In this document: in pieces, positions 17,351 through 25,339 of the stretch | Numbering within the stretch: position 1 is the stretch's first letter | Layout of the letters: every line of letters begins with the position of its first letter | Assembly: GCA_017619835.1 (NCBI GenBank) | Contig: JAFZRN010000029.1 | Location: 1-64,000, forward strand | Origin: Eubacterium sp. | GTDB lineage: Bacteria > Bacillota > Clostridia > Lachnospirales > Lachnospiraceae | Direction: 5' to 3' | Length of the DNA stretch: 64,000 nt | The notes under the pieces: generated by a model | What the model saw: the letters and a program-made list of their open reading frames with translations, nothing else | Databases searched by the model: none | Told to the model about the DNA's origin: nothing | Translations under genes and position numbers: made by a program

Positions 17351-18210
17351 TGTTGGATTTTGAAAAGGTAAAAGACGATATAGCATTAAGACTTATGAAT
17401 ACTGAGAACAACCAGGAGAAACTTCAGGAGAGACCGAATGTTCAGATGGAGGATATGTCAGCTTCGCTGGTTATAGTAGTCGGAGAAACCAAGGAAGGTC
17501 TTGCCACAGCACCAATCACAAATGAGATAATGGCTGAGCTTGGAACTGATAAGGATACCCTTATGGAGACAGCCAAGGCTAATATGGCTGAGCAGGATTA
17601 TTCTTTCAAGAGCATGCGAGATGTTCTGATCGGAACAATGTTCCCTGATGGCGTACCGGAAAATGATCCTATGGTGGAAATGATGCTCCCGCCTGAAGAC
17701 GGACCTCAGATGTATGTGCTTTCTAATGAGAATAATCTTCATGGCGCAGCTGAGATAATGAACCAGAAAGCTATGGATGAGATAGCAGATAAGCTTGGCG
17801 GAGACTTTGTGGTTCTCCCAAGTAGTGTGCATGAGGTCATAGTTCTGCCGTATGATGATTCAATGGATTCAGCAACCCTCGACAATATGATCCAGGAAAT
17901 AAACGGTGGTGTAGTAAGTCCGGAAGATAAGCTCTCAGATCACGCCTTCATGTATGATTCCGAGGCTCATGAACTTGTCCGTATGGATAAGATGGAAGAG
18001 AGAAAGCAGGAGAAGGAAGCTTCTATCGAAAATACCGATAAAAGTCAGGATGATAGAAGTGAAAAGAAGGTAGAGGCTAAAACTGCGGAAAAGGCTGAGA
18101 AACAGCAGAAGTCACTTACAGACAGAATCTCCAATAAGAAAGAGAAAATTGCTCAACAGGAAGCGACTCGTCCACATCCTTCAAAAGATAAGAAAGTGGC
18201 ATTAGGGTAG
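17350..18210 (+). CDS. DUF5688-family ICE protein
   Basis: A 286-residue cytoplasmic protein. Features of the DUF5688 family are visible: an N-terminal helical part, then the middle segment MYVLSNENNLHGAAEIMNQK and VLPSSVHEVIVLPYDD with DAL/DSATLDNMIQEIN. The C-terminal 75 residues are a charged Lys/Glu-rich tail, as in several other proteins of this operon. The family is nearly restricted to clostridial ICEs and has no known activity. The start is coupled to the preceding small gene. Confidence 0.75.
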   Translation: MLDFEKVKDDIALRLMNTENNQEKLQERPNVQMEDMSASLVIVVGETKEGLATAPITNEIMAELGTDKDTLMETAKANMAEQDYSFKSMRDVLIGTMFPDGVPENDPMVEMMLPPEDGPQMYVLSNENNLHGAAEIMNQKAMDEIADKLGGDFVVLPSSVHEVIVLPYDDSMDSATLDNMIQEINGGVVSPEDKLSDHAFMYDSEAHELVRMDKMEERKQEKEASIENTDKSQDDRSEKKVEAKTAEKAEKQQKSLTDRISNKKEKIAQQEATRPHPSKDKKVALG

Positions 18211-18228
18211 TCAGGTCTTCGAAACGTG

Positions 18229-18256
18229 GAGGGTGTCAGAAATGGCATCCTCTATT
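18229..18256 (+). terminator. intercistronic hairpin, possible partial terminator
   Basis: GAGGGTGTCA (18229-18238) pairs with TGGCATCCTC (18243-18252; two G-U pairs), loop GAAA, followed by TATTTTAC. It is another member of the series of hairpins between transfer genes. Confidence 0.55.
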
Positions 18257-18280
18257 TTACAATAAGGAGGATTTGTAAAG

Positions 18281-18403
18281 TTGGAAAATGCAATTAATCA
18301 AATAAAATCCGTTCTGGATAAGATGGATAATGATGAAGAGTTTATAATCACAATTCCATTGATGGATGGAGAGGAGGATGGTGATGGCAGCGAAGAAATA
18401 TAA
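18281..18403 (+). CDS. small acidic protein, TTG start, 40 residues
   Basis: AGGAGG at 18265-18270 is followed 10 bp later by TTG 18281. The ORF encodes 40 residues (starting M/LENAINQIKSVLDKMDNDEE) and runs 20 bp into the next gene. Its codons carry the GAGAGGAGG ribosome binding site of the RadC-like gene, so translation of the small ORF could control access to that site. Without a strong AGGAGG and the overlap it would be dismissed; coding status is uncertain. Confidence 0.45.
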   Translation: MENAINQIKSVLDKMDNDEEFIITIPLMDGEEDGDGSEEI

Positions 18404-19727
18404 ACTGGATCAGGTGGCTATCCGGATGGTACGGGAGAAACCGCTGTATAGTACAGAACCTATTGACTCTCCTGAGAAGGCGGTTAAGCTTCTGTCGGAT
18501 GCTATCAAAGATTATGACAGAGAGGTTGTATGCGTTATAAATCTTAATTCGTCACTTCAGCCTATAAATCTTAATATATGTTCTATGGGAGCCATAGACA
18601 GGGCTATAGTGTGTCCGAGAGAGGTACTTAAGTCTTCGATATTGTCAAATGCATCTTCAGTAATGCTTCTTCATAACCATCCAAGTGGAAACTGCCATCC
18701 TTCAGAACAGGATGTGTATATTACGGACAGGATGCAGGAAGTATATAAGCTGATGGATATAAAGCTACTGGATCATGTGATCATTGGAGATGATCAATAT
18801 TATTCATTTACAGAGAATAGAGTTATGCCGGAAAGTCAGCTGTCATTTACCTCGATAATGGAACTGTATCAGCTAAAACATGGTATCGAAGCTCAAAAGC
18901 TCTCTGTTGAAAGTGAGAACAGAAAAGCTGAAGATAATAAAAGTGTAGTAGCTGAAAATGCAACATATCAGGAAAGTGATTCTCAAGAAAGAAAGCATGA
19001 GCATTCTCGTATGTCTCCTGAAGAAGAGAAGGATGTTGAGGCTGAAAAGATGACGGCTCACAAACTGGCTGCAATGTTGGATCAGTGGTACCAGGACTTT
19101 GATATGTATGAATATAAAGACACTGTCAGTAATACTGAAACCAATATATCAGAGCTTGAAATGGCGATAGAGGCCGGACAGATTGAAAAGATAAAGGAAT
19201 TCATCGAAGGTGTGATCGAAGAACATGAAGGCACCGAAGATGATATTGCAAAAGGAAAAGAACTTCTCAGTAAGCTTGATGATTATAAGCCTCTTGCCAA
19301 GGTTGAGGAAATAGAAGAACAGAACTACAACATGATTGATAACCGTATCAATAATATAGAACCCAAGGATGAGAAATCTCCGGAGAAAAAAGAAGAGAGG
19401 CGTACAAGCGCAGATAAGAAGTATCCGAATGCCAAGTATTCACATTTTCGTATCCAGCGTAAGGATGATGATCTGAAATATAATCTTATAGCTGATGTCC
19501 TTCTGGAAAATGGGAAGATTGAAAAAGATCAGCTTATCGGAGAATTAAAGGATAGAGAAACTGTTGTTGCTTTCTGTAAGCAGAATAATATAGCCTATGA
19601 TGATATTACAAATTATCTGCAGACAATGATCAATCATAAGAAAAAGAAAGTTGCTGAGAGAGAAGCAGCAGGTCAGGACAGCCCTGTGGTGGGTAAGAAA
19701 GGGAAGGGAGAGGTGGCTATTGACTGA
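18384..19727 (+). CDS. RadC/JAB-domain ICE protein with LtrC-like C-terminal region
   Basis: A 447-residue protein. Residues 1-155 form a RadC-type JAB/JAMM domain with the metal motif HNHPSGNCHPSEQD (His97, His99, Asp110). Residues 160-230 are a charged linker, and the rest contains segments (NYNMIDNRINNIEP, YPNAKYSHFRIQR) shared with LtrC/DUF4316-like proteins of clostridial ICEs. ATGs at 18366 and 18378 are also in frame; GAGAGGAGG at 18369-18377 fits only ATG 18384 (6 bp). JAB domains of this type may act as metalloproteases or in DNA metabolism; which applies here is open. Confidence 0.75.
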   Translation: MAAKKYKLDQVAIRMVREKPLYSTEPIDSPEKAVKLLSDAIKDYDREVVCVINLNSSLQPINLNICSMGAIDRAIVCPREVLKSSILSNASSVMLLHNHPSGNCHPSEQDVYITDRMQEVYKLMDIKLLDHVIIGDDQYYSFTENRVMPESQLSFTSIMELYQLKHGIEAQKLSVESENRKAEDNKSVVAENATYQESDSQERKHEHSRMSPEEEKDVEAEKMTAHKLAAMLDQWYQDFDMYEYKDTVSNTETNISELEMAIEAGQIEKIKEFIEGVIEEHEGTEDDIAKGKELLSKLDDYKPLAKVEEIEEQNYNMIDNRINNIEPKDEKSPEKKEERRTSADKKYPNAKYSHFRIQRKDDDLKYNLIADVLLENGKIEKDQLIGELKDRETVVAFCKQNNIAYDDITNYLQTMINHKKKKVAEREAAGQDSPVVGKKGKGEVAID

Positions 19728-20637
19728 GAAAGCATTTAACAAAATAACAGTTAGTACAGGAAAGAGAAAACCACGAAGGCTAAGAGATAATCCATCAGAT
19801 TATAGCCTTGTGAAAATGGCAAATATAACATTTTTATTCTGTATCATTTTCGAGGTGGTAGGGATAATGACTATAATGTTCTTTGGAACAGTGGGAGCAC
19901 AGATGTCGATATACTTTATGACATTTTTGTTCTCTCTTTTTTTATGGATGAAGCATAAGGAAGATATCGGTATTTCTGTAAGCGTAAAAGAGTTGTCACT
20001 AAAGAAAATGTTATATTTGGTTACTCTTACTATCTGTGGCATACCGGTAGCTGTAATACTGAATGCACTCGGAAGTGTAATGTCCGGATCCGGCTCGGAA
20101 AGCATAAATGAAGCATGTTTATTTCCGGTAATTCCAGCGTTGATTATATATGCACTTATACCGGCTGTGGTAGAAGAGTTCGTTTTTAGAGGAGTGATAC
20201 TTGGATTATACAGTAAGGTGGATGTAAGAGCAGGGATATTGATCAGCAGTTTGTTCTTTGCACTGCTTCATTTTAATCCAGGATCCGTATTATATGGCTT
20301 TCTATTTGGAGTTATCTTTGCTCTGGTAAAACTCAGTACTGAGAACATATTATATACGATGATAATGCATTTTATATTTAATGGAGTAAATGTACTGCTG
20401 TCATATGTGAATCTGGAATCAGTTCCTACGGTTGCAGTGGTTATCTTTATAGTCGCGATAACGACTATATTTATTATTTTGCTATTCGGCCTTGTAAAAG
20501 ATTTTGTGCAAACGAGTGTCAATCTTCCATCAATGACAAATGGAAAAAAGTATGCTATGCATAGGCTGATTACAAAAGAAGGGTATGTGACATTGGCTGT
20601 ATGCTTGACAGTTATGGGAATGCTACTCATGATGTAG
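19720..20637 (+). CDS. CPBP-family intramembrane metalloprotease
   Basis: A 305-residue polytopic membrane protein with about eight helices. The three CPBP (Abi/CAAX protease) motifs are intact: EEFVFRG (Glu152, Glu153, Arg157), FALLHF (His184) and MHFIFN (His217, Asn221). TTG 19720 is chosen because GGGAGAGG ends 6 bp before it and it overlaps the RadC-like stop by 8 bp. Longer in-frame starts lie inside the upstream gene. Such proteases sometimes give self-immunity to bacteriocins or process lipoproteins; here it ends the transfer operon and is closed by a strong terminator. Confidence 0.85.
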   Translation: MTEKAFNKITVSTGKRKPRRLRDNPSDYSLVKMANITFLFCIIFEVVGIMTIMFFGTVGAQMSIYFMTFLFSLFLWMKHKEDIGISVSVKELSLKKMLYLVTLTICGIPVAVILNALGSVMSGSGSESINEACLFPVIPALIIYALIPAVVEEFVFRGVILGLYSKVDVRAGILISSLFFALLHFNPGSVLYGFLFGVIFALVKLSTENILYTMIMHFIFNGVNVLLSYVNLESVPTVAVVIFIVAITTIFIILLFGLVKDFVQTSVNLPSMTNGKKYAMHRLITKEGYVTLAVCLTVMGMLLMM

Positions 20638-20652
20638 TATCAAAACAAATTT

Positions 20653-20698
20653 GCGTGTTGTGACAATGCCAGATGGTGTTGTTGCAATGCGTTTTTTT
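20653..20698 (+). terminator. rho-independent terminator of the transfer operon
   Basis: A long imperfect stem joins GCGTGTTGTGACAATGCC (20653-20670) to GGTGTTGTTGCAATGCG (20675-20691), loop AGAT, with several G-U pairs, followed by seven T residues. Confidence 0.8.
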
Positions 20699-20726
20699 AT
20701 TTGACTATGACGAATATAAATAGAGA

Positions 20727-20765
20727 ACTCTGCACAGCTTGCTTTTAATAGCAGCAGTGCAGAGT
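20727..20765 (-). terminator. hairpin, probable terminator of the reverse-strand small gene
   Basis: ACTCTGCAC (20727-20735) and GTGCAGAGT (20757-20765) are perfect complements. Read on the minus strand it lies 30 bp after the stop of the 89-residue gene and is followed by a moderately T-rich stretch. Confidence 0.5.
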
Positions 20766-20794
20766 CTGATGGCCTTGTCGATACTTGGCAGATA

Positions 20795-21064
20795 TTAGTA
20801 TATGCCTTCTTTTATTTTATATGCATCATGCTTCTTGATTTTATTTACGGCTGATTTTAATGAAGAAGCATTGCACTGGTCATGATATTTTTTGGCGCTT
20901 TTACGATATTTGTGCTTGATATGACAAGATTCAGAATTAGAAGATTTCTGAACAATCCAACAATGATGTGTGTTTTTGGATTGGAGTTCATACAGGTTAT
21001 TTTGGATACGGATTATTGAAAAGTAATCAGTGTCAATTTCCTGAGGGATTTTCTTTTTGACCAT
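20795..21064 (-). CDS. small basic protein of unknown function
   Basis: An 89-residue, lysine-rich protein (about one quarter Lys/Arg/His). AAAGGAGG stands 8 bp before the ATG on the minus strand, which supports it as real. Composition (IKHKYRKSAKKYHDQCNASS) suggests nucleic-acid binding, but no family is recognised. It faces the transfer operon tail to tail and is separated from the XRE regulator gene by about 360 bp. Confidence 0.6.
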   Translation of the reverse strand: MVKKKIPQEIDTDYFSIIRIQNNLYELQSKNTHHCWIVQKSSNSESCHIKHKYRKSAKKYHDQCNASSLKSAVNKIKKHDAYKIKEGIY

Positions 21065-21424
21065 AATAAAAACCTCCTTTCTTGGAATATTTCTGTTTAG
21101 AAATAATCTATGAAAGAAGGCTAATAACGCTCTTCAGCAACGTAAATCTGCAATATAATAAATATTACGGTGGGTTATAATTAACTATATGTTAACAGAA
21201 TAAAATATATATTCCGCCCGGTGATTTACTTCAGATAATAACTCTGGCCATGATTAGATCAGTGATGATAATCACATATACCTGCTCCACAAGAAACTAT
21301 AATCATAATGAGTTATCCATTATGTCTTGCATTGGAATAACAGATATACAAATAGATTATACGATATATGATATGATTAATGCAAAAGTTTCTTGAAAAA
21401 ATAATTGTAGATTCTTTTTGTGGC
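21065..21424. other. intergenic region, no gene seen
   Basis: About 360 bp of very A+T-rich DNA between two reverse-strand genes. No ORF with a ribosome binding site is visible on either strand. It should contain the promoter of the 89-residue gene, but I see no clear -35/-10 pair. Confidence 0.5.
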
Positions 21425-22120
21425 TTAGAAGTATTCACTCATTATTTCATTCAGTCTGTTATAAACGACTTCGTATCGTTCGTGGCAATACATTCCATCA
21501 TTATCATCGGTTATTTGATCTCTTTTATCTTCGTAATTAAGTTTTAAATCCCATATATCACAAAGATCACGACTGATAAAACTTTCAAGATTTGAATAGA
21601 TATCAAGTTTGTGAAGTATTATATATTCCTGCTGAAGGACAATTTCAACTTCGTGAAGAGAGTCGCTTGCTACTCCATATATCTCATTTCGAGCTTCATC
21701 ATCGGAAAGCCCGGCCTCTTTAAAATCATAAAAGTCTGTAAGATAAGCAAAAGATGTATCGAAATAATCAAGATAAAGTATTACTGCATCATATATTCTT
21801 TTTAATGAATCAAGTATTCTGTCATTTGCTGTCATATTCTGTTCTCCTATCTTTTTAATCAGTAAAATGCGATAGTCAGAAATATTCAGAAACTCAGCCA
21901 TGCTTTTTATGACTTCTATATCAGAAGGGCCATTCTTTTCGAAGCGCCAGCTATGAATAGCTTCCCTGGAAAGAGAGAGGGCATCCGCAATAGCCTGTTC
22001 AGTTTCTGTGATATTCCTTTTGGTTCCTGCTCTGTAAGACTTAAAGAAACGCCCAAATGCAGAGAAATTAAAGGAATAGTCTGAGCCATCTATATGAAAT
22101 GTTCTTGTTTCCTGTGACAT
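21425..22120 (-). CDS. XRE-type helix-turn-helix regulator
   Basis: A 231-residue protein with an N-terminal HTH of the Cro/C1 type (about residues 22-80: TETEQAIADALSLSREAIHS, then WRFEKNGPSDIEVIKSMAEF), and a helical C-terminal region rich in Asp/Tyr with no known family. AAGGAGG is 6 bp before the ATG. It lies downstream of the relaxase genes on the same strand and may control mobilisation or the element's excision; this is inference. Acidic C-terminal domains in ICE regulators often sense signals or bind an antirepressor. Confidence 0.75.
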   Translation of the reverse strand: MSQETRTFHIDGSDYSFNFSAFGRFFKSYRAGTKRNITETEQAIADALSLSREAIHSWRFEKNGPSDIEVIKSMAEFLNISDYRILLIKKIGEQNMTANDRILDSLKRIYDAVILYLDYFDTSFAYLTDFYDFKEAGLSDDEARNEIYGVASDSLHEVEIVLQQEYIILHKLDIYSNLESFISRDLCDIWDLKLNYEDKRDQITDDNDGMYCHERYEVVYNRLNEIMSEYF

Positions 22121-22271
22121 AGGAGTCCTCCTTATCTATTCTCACGTGATATGGTAATTGTAACAGTAAAGTGGTTAATAATACAGTTAGAATAAGTCTA
22201 CCAGTATCTACTAGAATTATAGTTGTCATTGTTATCAAATTGATGTGAGATTGCAAAATTGACTGATATTA

Positions 22272-23750
22272 TTATATTTCATCCCGATTTTTCTTATGAA
22301 ACTTATCAAGATTCTTTTGGGCCTTTCGTAGTTCTGCTATAGCTTTCTCATTCTTATTGATCTCTTCTTCAGCTGTGAGAACTGTATCTTCGGCTGCTTC
22401 AAGTCTGTTCCGAAGAGATGTCATGAACTTTTCAGATTTCTCTTTATCTCTAAGGAAGGAAGTATCAAATCCTTTCCTGGACAGATAATCCTCAGCTGCA
22501 GCAAATGCATTAAGTGCTATATCATGATTCTCATAATACCTCTCAGGATCCTTGGATGCCTCGTATCGTTCATTTATCTTAAAGGTATCAATATAAATCT
22601 GGCAGTTTTCTATCAGCTTCCTCAGCTCCTGTATAGGTTCTTTATAATCTCTGATTTCCTGAGCAATTCTTTTATTCTCAGCGGTAAATTTGCTGATTTT
22701 TGATTTTATTTCCGTATAAGATACTCCGTATTTCTTTTTTATTTCACCCTTGATGCGTTCAGCAAGCATGGCATTCTGCTTGTTATACCACATGATTTTT
22801 TTATAATTCTCAGATGTTATTTCCATTTTTGAAGTATCGACGATGCTACTAATTTTAAGCTGAGTCCGGTCAATAGCTTTCTCGGCTTTGGACATTGAAT
22901 CACGTCGGGCTTTGTTTGCTTCGGCTCGTTCCTTCTTTAGGGCTTCTCGGTCAGCCTCAAATTTGATTCTTCTTTCAATCCTCTTTGTGATCATCTGATT
23001 GCTGTAGCCACTTCCAAGGCGGTAGCCTCTGTTCCAATGATCATTTTCAGAAGCTTCCGGAAGTTTATATTTTGTAACCTGACCATATTTGTGAGAGGTT
23101 CTTGTTTCTATCTTTGCGCCTGCTTCCATCATATGATTTAGGAAATCATCAAAATCAGATGACAGCTTAATCTGGGAATCTATCAGATCACGGAGTTGCT
23201 GTTTCTTAGAACCTTTAGGATTATTTGTATCTTCAAACCATTCTTTATAACTTTTGCCTCTGCCTTTCGGCTTTTCGATTACATTTAATCCGTGTTCCCT
23301 GCAGAGCTGGTCACTTGTGCGTCTGAGCTTATGCAGAAGAGAGAGGTCGTCATTTATCATCTTGCCTGTGCGAGCACTTTCAACAGATGAAACAATTATA
23401 TGATTATGAATATGCCCCTTGTCAGTATGAGTGGCACATATAAAAATGTATTTTCCACCAAACATTCGTTCCATCATTTCAAGTCCGATAGCATTTGCCT
23501 CTTTGGGAGTGATCTTATCATCATTCGAAAATGACTGGATGATGTGATAAGCCTTGACAAGTTCAGAATCTTTATGGCTTTTATGATAGTCATTATTGGA
23601 TAATGCAGTCAGGAAGCTGTACTTAGCAGAACCCAATTCGCATCCGATACATTTGACAAGTTCTCCGTTATTTGTCTTCAGGCTGTTCGTGGCATAATCA
23701 ATACAGCTTTCAACGCTTGCTTTTATCTTGATTATCTTAGTTACCGCCAT
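22272..23750 (-). CDS. MobP-type relaxase (PF03432 family)
   Basis: A 492-residue relaxase that nicks oriT and stays attached to the transferred strand. The N-terminal domain has Tyr19 in CIDYATN as candidate nucleophile and the metal motif HTDKGHIHNH (His108, His113, His115, His117). The C-terminal half (from about 270) is a long coiled-coil-rich region. Four in-frame starts (GTG, ATG, ATG, ATG) cluster at 23759-23750; GAGG fits the last one with 8 bp spacing. The gene overlaps MobC by 14 bp and reads away from the oriT-like region, as expected. Confidence 0.9.
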   Translation of the reverse strand: MAVTKIIKIKASVESCIDYATNSLKTNNGELVKCIGCELGSAKYSFLTALSNNDYHKSHKDSELVKAYHIIQSFSNDDKITPKEANAIGLEMMERMFGGKYIFICATHTDKGHIHNHIIVSSVESARTGKMINDDLSLLHKLRRTSDQLCREHGLNVIEKPKGRGKSYKEWFEDTNNPKGSKKQQLRDLIDSQIKLSSDFDDFLNHMMEAGAKIETRTSHKYGQVTKYKLPEASENDHWNRGYRLGSGYSNQMITKRIERRIKFEADREALKKERAEANKARRDSMSKAEKAIDRTQLKISSIVDTSKMEITSENYKKIMWYNKQNAMLAERIKGEIKKKYGVSYTEIKSKISKFTAENKRIAQEIRDYKEPIQELRKLIENCQIYIDTFKINERYEASKDPERYYENHDIALNAFAAAEDYLSRKGFDTSFLRDKEKSEKFMTSLRNRLEAAEDTVLTAEEEINKNEKAIAELRKAQKNLDKFHKKNRDEI

Positions 23751-24144
23751 CATCATCACCTCGCTCGTATTCTAAATTAGATGATATAGGCGTTCTTTGA
23801 TATTTGATGATTCGGGCACTGTTACGGATCTCATCATTTGCTATTTTCTTAATGTCTTTCAGAAGAGTAATCATTTGATCTATCTGACTTTCGGAAACAA
23901 TTTTACTTTCGTTTGCTACCTTGGCAATTTGATTCACATTGTTACCTAGACGGGATATCTGAGTCGCAACTTCATAAAGTCCGCCATAATCAACTCGGAA
24001 GCAGAAGCCATCCCTGATAAAAGAGCGAAGTAGTTCCCTATGAGTAGTGATGCCTTCAAAGTCTTCCTTTTTTAACATTTCTTTAAAATCCTCATCTGAC
24101 AAAACCAGATCAACGTGATGTTTATTATTCTTCAATTCTTCCAT
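23737..24144 (-). CDS. mobC: MobC-family mobilisation protein
   Basis: A 135-residue protein. The C-terminal two thirds (GLYEVATQISRLGNNVNQIA, then KVANESKIVSESQIDQMITL) matches the MobC family, relaxosome proteins that help open oriT for the relaxase. ATG 24144 is chosen (GAGG 10 bp upstream); an in-frame ATG at 24252 would add 36 residues but lacks a ribosome binding site. It is translated ahead of the relaxase and overlaps it. Confidence 0.85.
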   Translation of the reverse strand: MEELKNNKHHVDLVLSDEDFKEMLKKEDFEGITTHRELLRSFIRDGFCFRVDYGGLYEVATQISRLGNNVNQIAKVANESKIVSESQIDQMITLLKDIKKIANDEIRNSARIIKYQRTPISSNLEYERGDDDGGN

Positions 24145-24272
24145 TTCTGCTATTCCTCGCTTTTCAAATATTAAGGGTTTGGGATTATCCCAAGTTTCAA
24201 AATCTCGAAAAATGGATTCTGAAGGATTTTTATTTTTGAGATTTTGGGGCAAAACAGGTGTTTGCCCAATGC

Positions 24273-24349
24273 TTGCGTCTTTGCAAAATCCTCGAGGAAT
24301 TTTGCCGGATAGCAGAAAAACGAAAACTGCTACTTCCTTCAGGACGCAA
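24273..24349. other. oriT: candidate origin of transfer (oriT)
   Basis: This short stretch upstream of mobC holds nested inverted repeats: TTGCGTC (24273-24279) with GACGCAA (24343-24349) as outer arms; a near-perfect palindrome centred on CTCGAG (24283-24305); and TAGCAG (24310-24315) with CTGCTA (24327-24332) around an A-rich loop. Location next to mobC and relaxase genes and this hairpin layout are what one expects of an oriT. The nick site cannot be placed by eye. Confidence 0.6.
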
Positions 24350-24522
24350 TTTGCCTGTTGGATAGTAGCAGTTATATACGAGATTTATGGGCTGATTATA
24401 TCAAAGAAACCCAGTGTTTACAAGGGCTCATGAGGTGGCATTTTTATCGACCATGTGTAAGAGTAGAATGAAGATAAATAAAACATCAAAAGCCGGGTTT
24501 TAAGTAATTGGAGGATGTAGCA

Positions 24523-24669
24523 ATGTGGGAAAGATTTAAGTTTTGGATACAGAGGAAGAAAACTTGTAAATGCTGCTGCATGACCTGCAAGTATTATAAA
24601 GAATGCAGAAGCGACCTGCTATATTCAAGAATGTATTTGCAAAGTAAGCAAAGGTTGGGAAGGGGTTGA
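24523..24669 (+). CDS. small cysteine-rich protein, 48 residues
   Basis: ATG 24523 has GGAGG about 8 bp upstream (with a few extra bases). The product has six Cys, with a CKCCCMTCKYYKEC cluster at residues 15-28, suggesting metal binding. It is below usual gene-length cutoffs but has a good ribosome binding site and is followed 4 bp later by another small gene. No family recognised. Confidence 0.5.
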   Translation: MWERFKFWIQRKKTCKCCCMTCKYYKECRSDLLYSRMYLQSKQRLGRG

Positions 24670-24673
24670 GATC

Positions 24674-24811
24674 ATGATCAGATTTTTTGTAGAGATATTT
24701 ATATTACCATTCAGAATTATGGGGTGGTTCTTAAAGGCAATATTCTGGATTCCACTTATACTGCTCGGGCTTATATTTGATGATGGTGGACCGGGACCAG
24801 GAAGATGGTAG
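24674..24811 (+). CDS. small membrane protein, 45 residues
   Basis: Starts 4 bp after the Cys-rich gene, with GGAAGGGG upstream. The product is almost entirely one or two hydrophobic helices (MIRFFVEIFILPFRIMGWFL, then IFWIPLILLGLIF) with a DDGGPGPGRW tail. Very likely membrane-inserted. Function unknown. Confidence 0.5.
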   Translation: MIRFFVEIFILPFRIMGWFLKAIFWIPLILLGLIFDDGGPGPGRW

Positions 24812-24889
24812 ACAAGATTTGAATGCTACAAGCATACACTTTATTAAATACAAAATGATAGAATAAAATGAAAGTGAGGAACAATTATT

Positions 24890-25186
24890 ATGAAGAAGAT
24901 ATATTTTACGATTTCAGGTATGAGACATTATTTTGGAACTGACTTCCTTGAGAGGGGTGACGAAGTAAAGCTGATCAAGGAACCAGACAACGACTATGAT
25001 AAGGAAGCAATAAAAGTTGAGGTGGATGGACTCGGAAAAATTGGTTATGTTGCGAATAGTGTAAATACAGTTCTAGGCGACTGTTACAGCGCCGGAAGAC
25101 TGTATGATCACATTAAGGATAAGGATACTGCGACTGTAAAGTATATAACTGACAGAGGTGTGGTATGCGAGATTAAGAAGAAGTAG
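24890..25186 (+). CDS. stand-alone HIRAN-domain protein
   Basis: A 98-residue protein that consists only of a HIRAN domain: FTISGMRHYFG at the start, then LIKEPDNDYDKEAIKVEVD and GKIGYVANS. HIRAN domains bind DNA ends and are usually fused to SWI2/SNF2 helicases or nucleases; single-domain forms are common in mobile elements and phages. It stands just before the defence operon but is separated from it by the operon promoter. Confidence 0.8.
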   Translation: MKKIYFTISGMRHYFGTDFLERGDEVKLIKEPDNDYDKEAIKVEVDGLGKIGYVANSVNTVLGDCYSAGRLYDHIKDKDTATVKYITDRGVVCEIKKK

Positions 25187-25263
25187 GAAGAAGAGATGTG
25201 TGTTAATCACAATTTTACATTTTGCCTTAAACGTCAAATACAACAACGTATTGCACTTGTCCC

Positions 25264-25292
25264 TTTATTAACACTCGTGATTATGGTATAAT
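25264..25292 (+). promoter_or_regulatory. extended -10 promoter of the defence operon
   Basis: TGGTATAAT (TGn extended -10, hexamer at 25287-25292) with a weak -35 TTTATT at 25264-25269, spacing 17 bp. It is the only clear promoter seen before the WYL gene and should drive the operon starting at 25340. The predicted start near 25299 leaves a leader of about 40 nt. Confidence 0.7.
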
Positions 25293-25339
25293 TTACCCAT
25301 GTTTCTGTTGTTTTTTATGGGGATAAAGGAGCAATAGAT

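Noticed and set aside
24179-24433. 84-residue plus-strand ORF across the oriT-like region
   Set aside because: No ribosome binding site, overlaps the structured DNA and reads through mobC upstream sequence.
25256-25265. Third, inverted copy of the cassette-border repeat (AAGGGACAA on the minus strand)
   Set aside because: Only about 10 bp match, a length expected by chance in 64 kb; the rest of the 33-bp repeat is absent.
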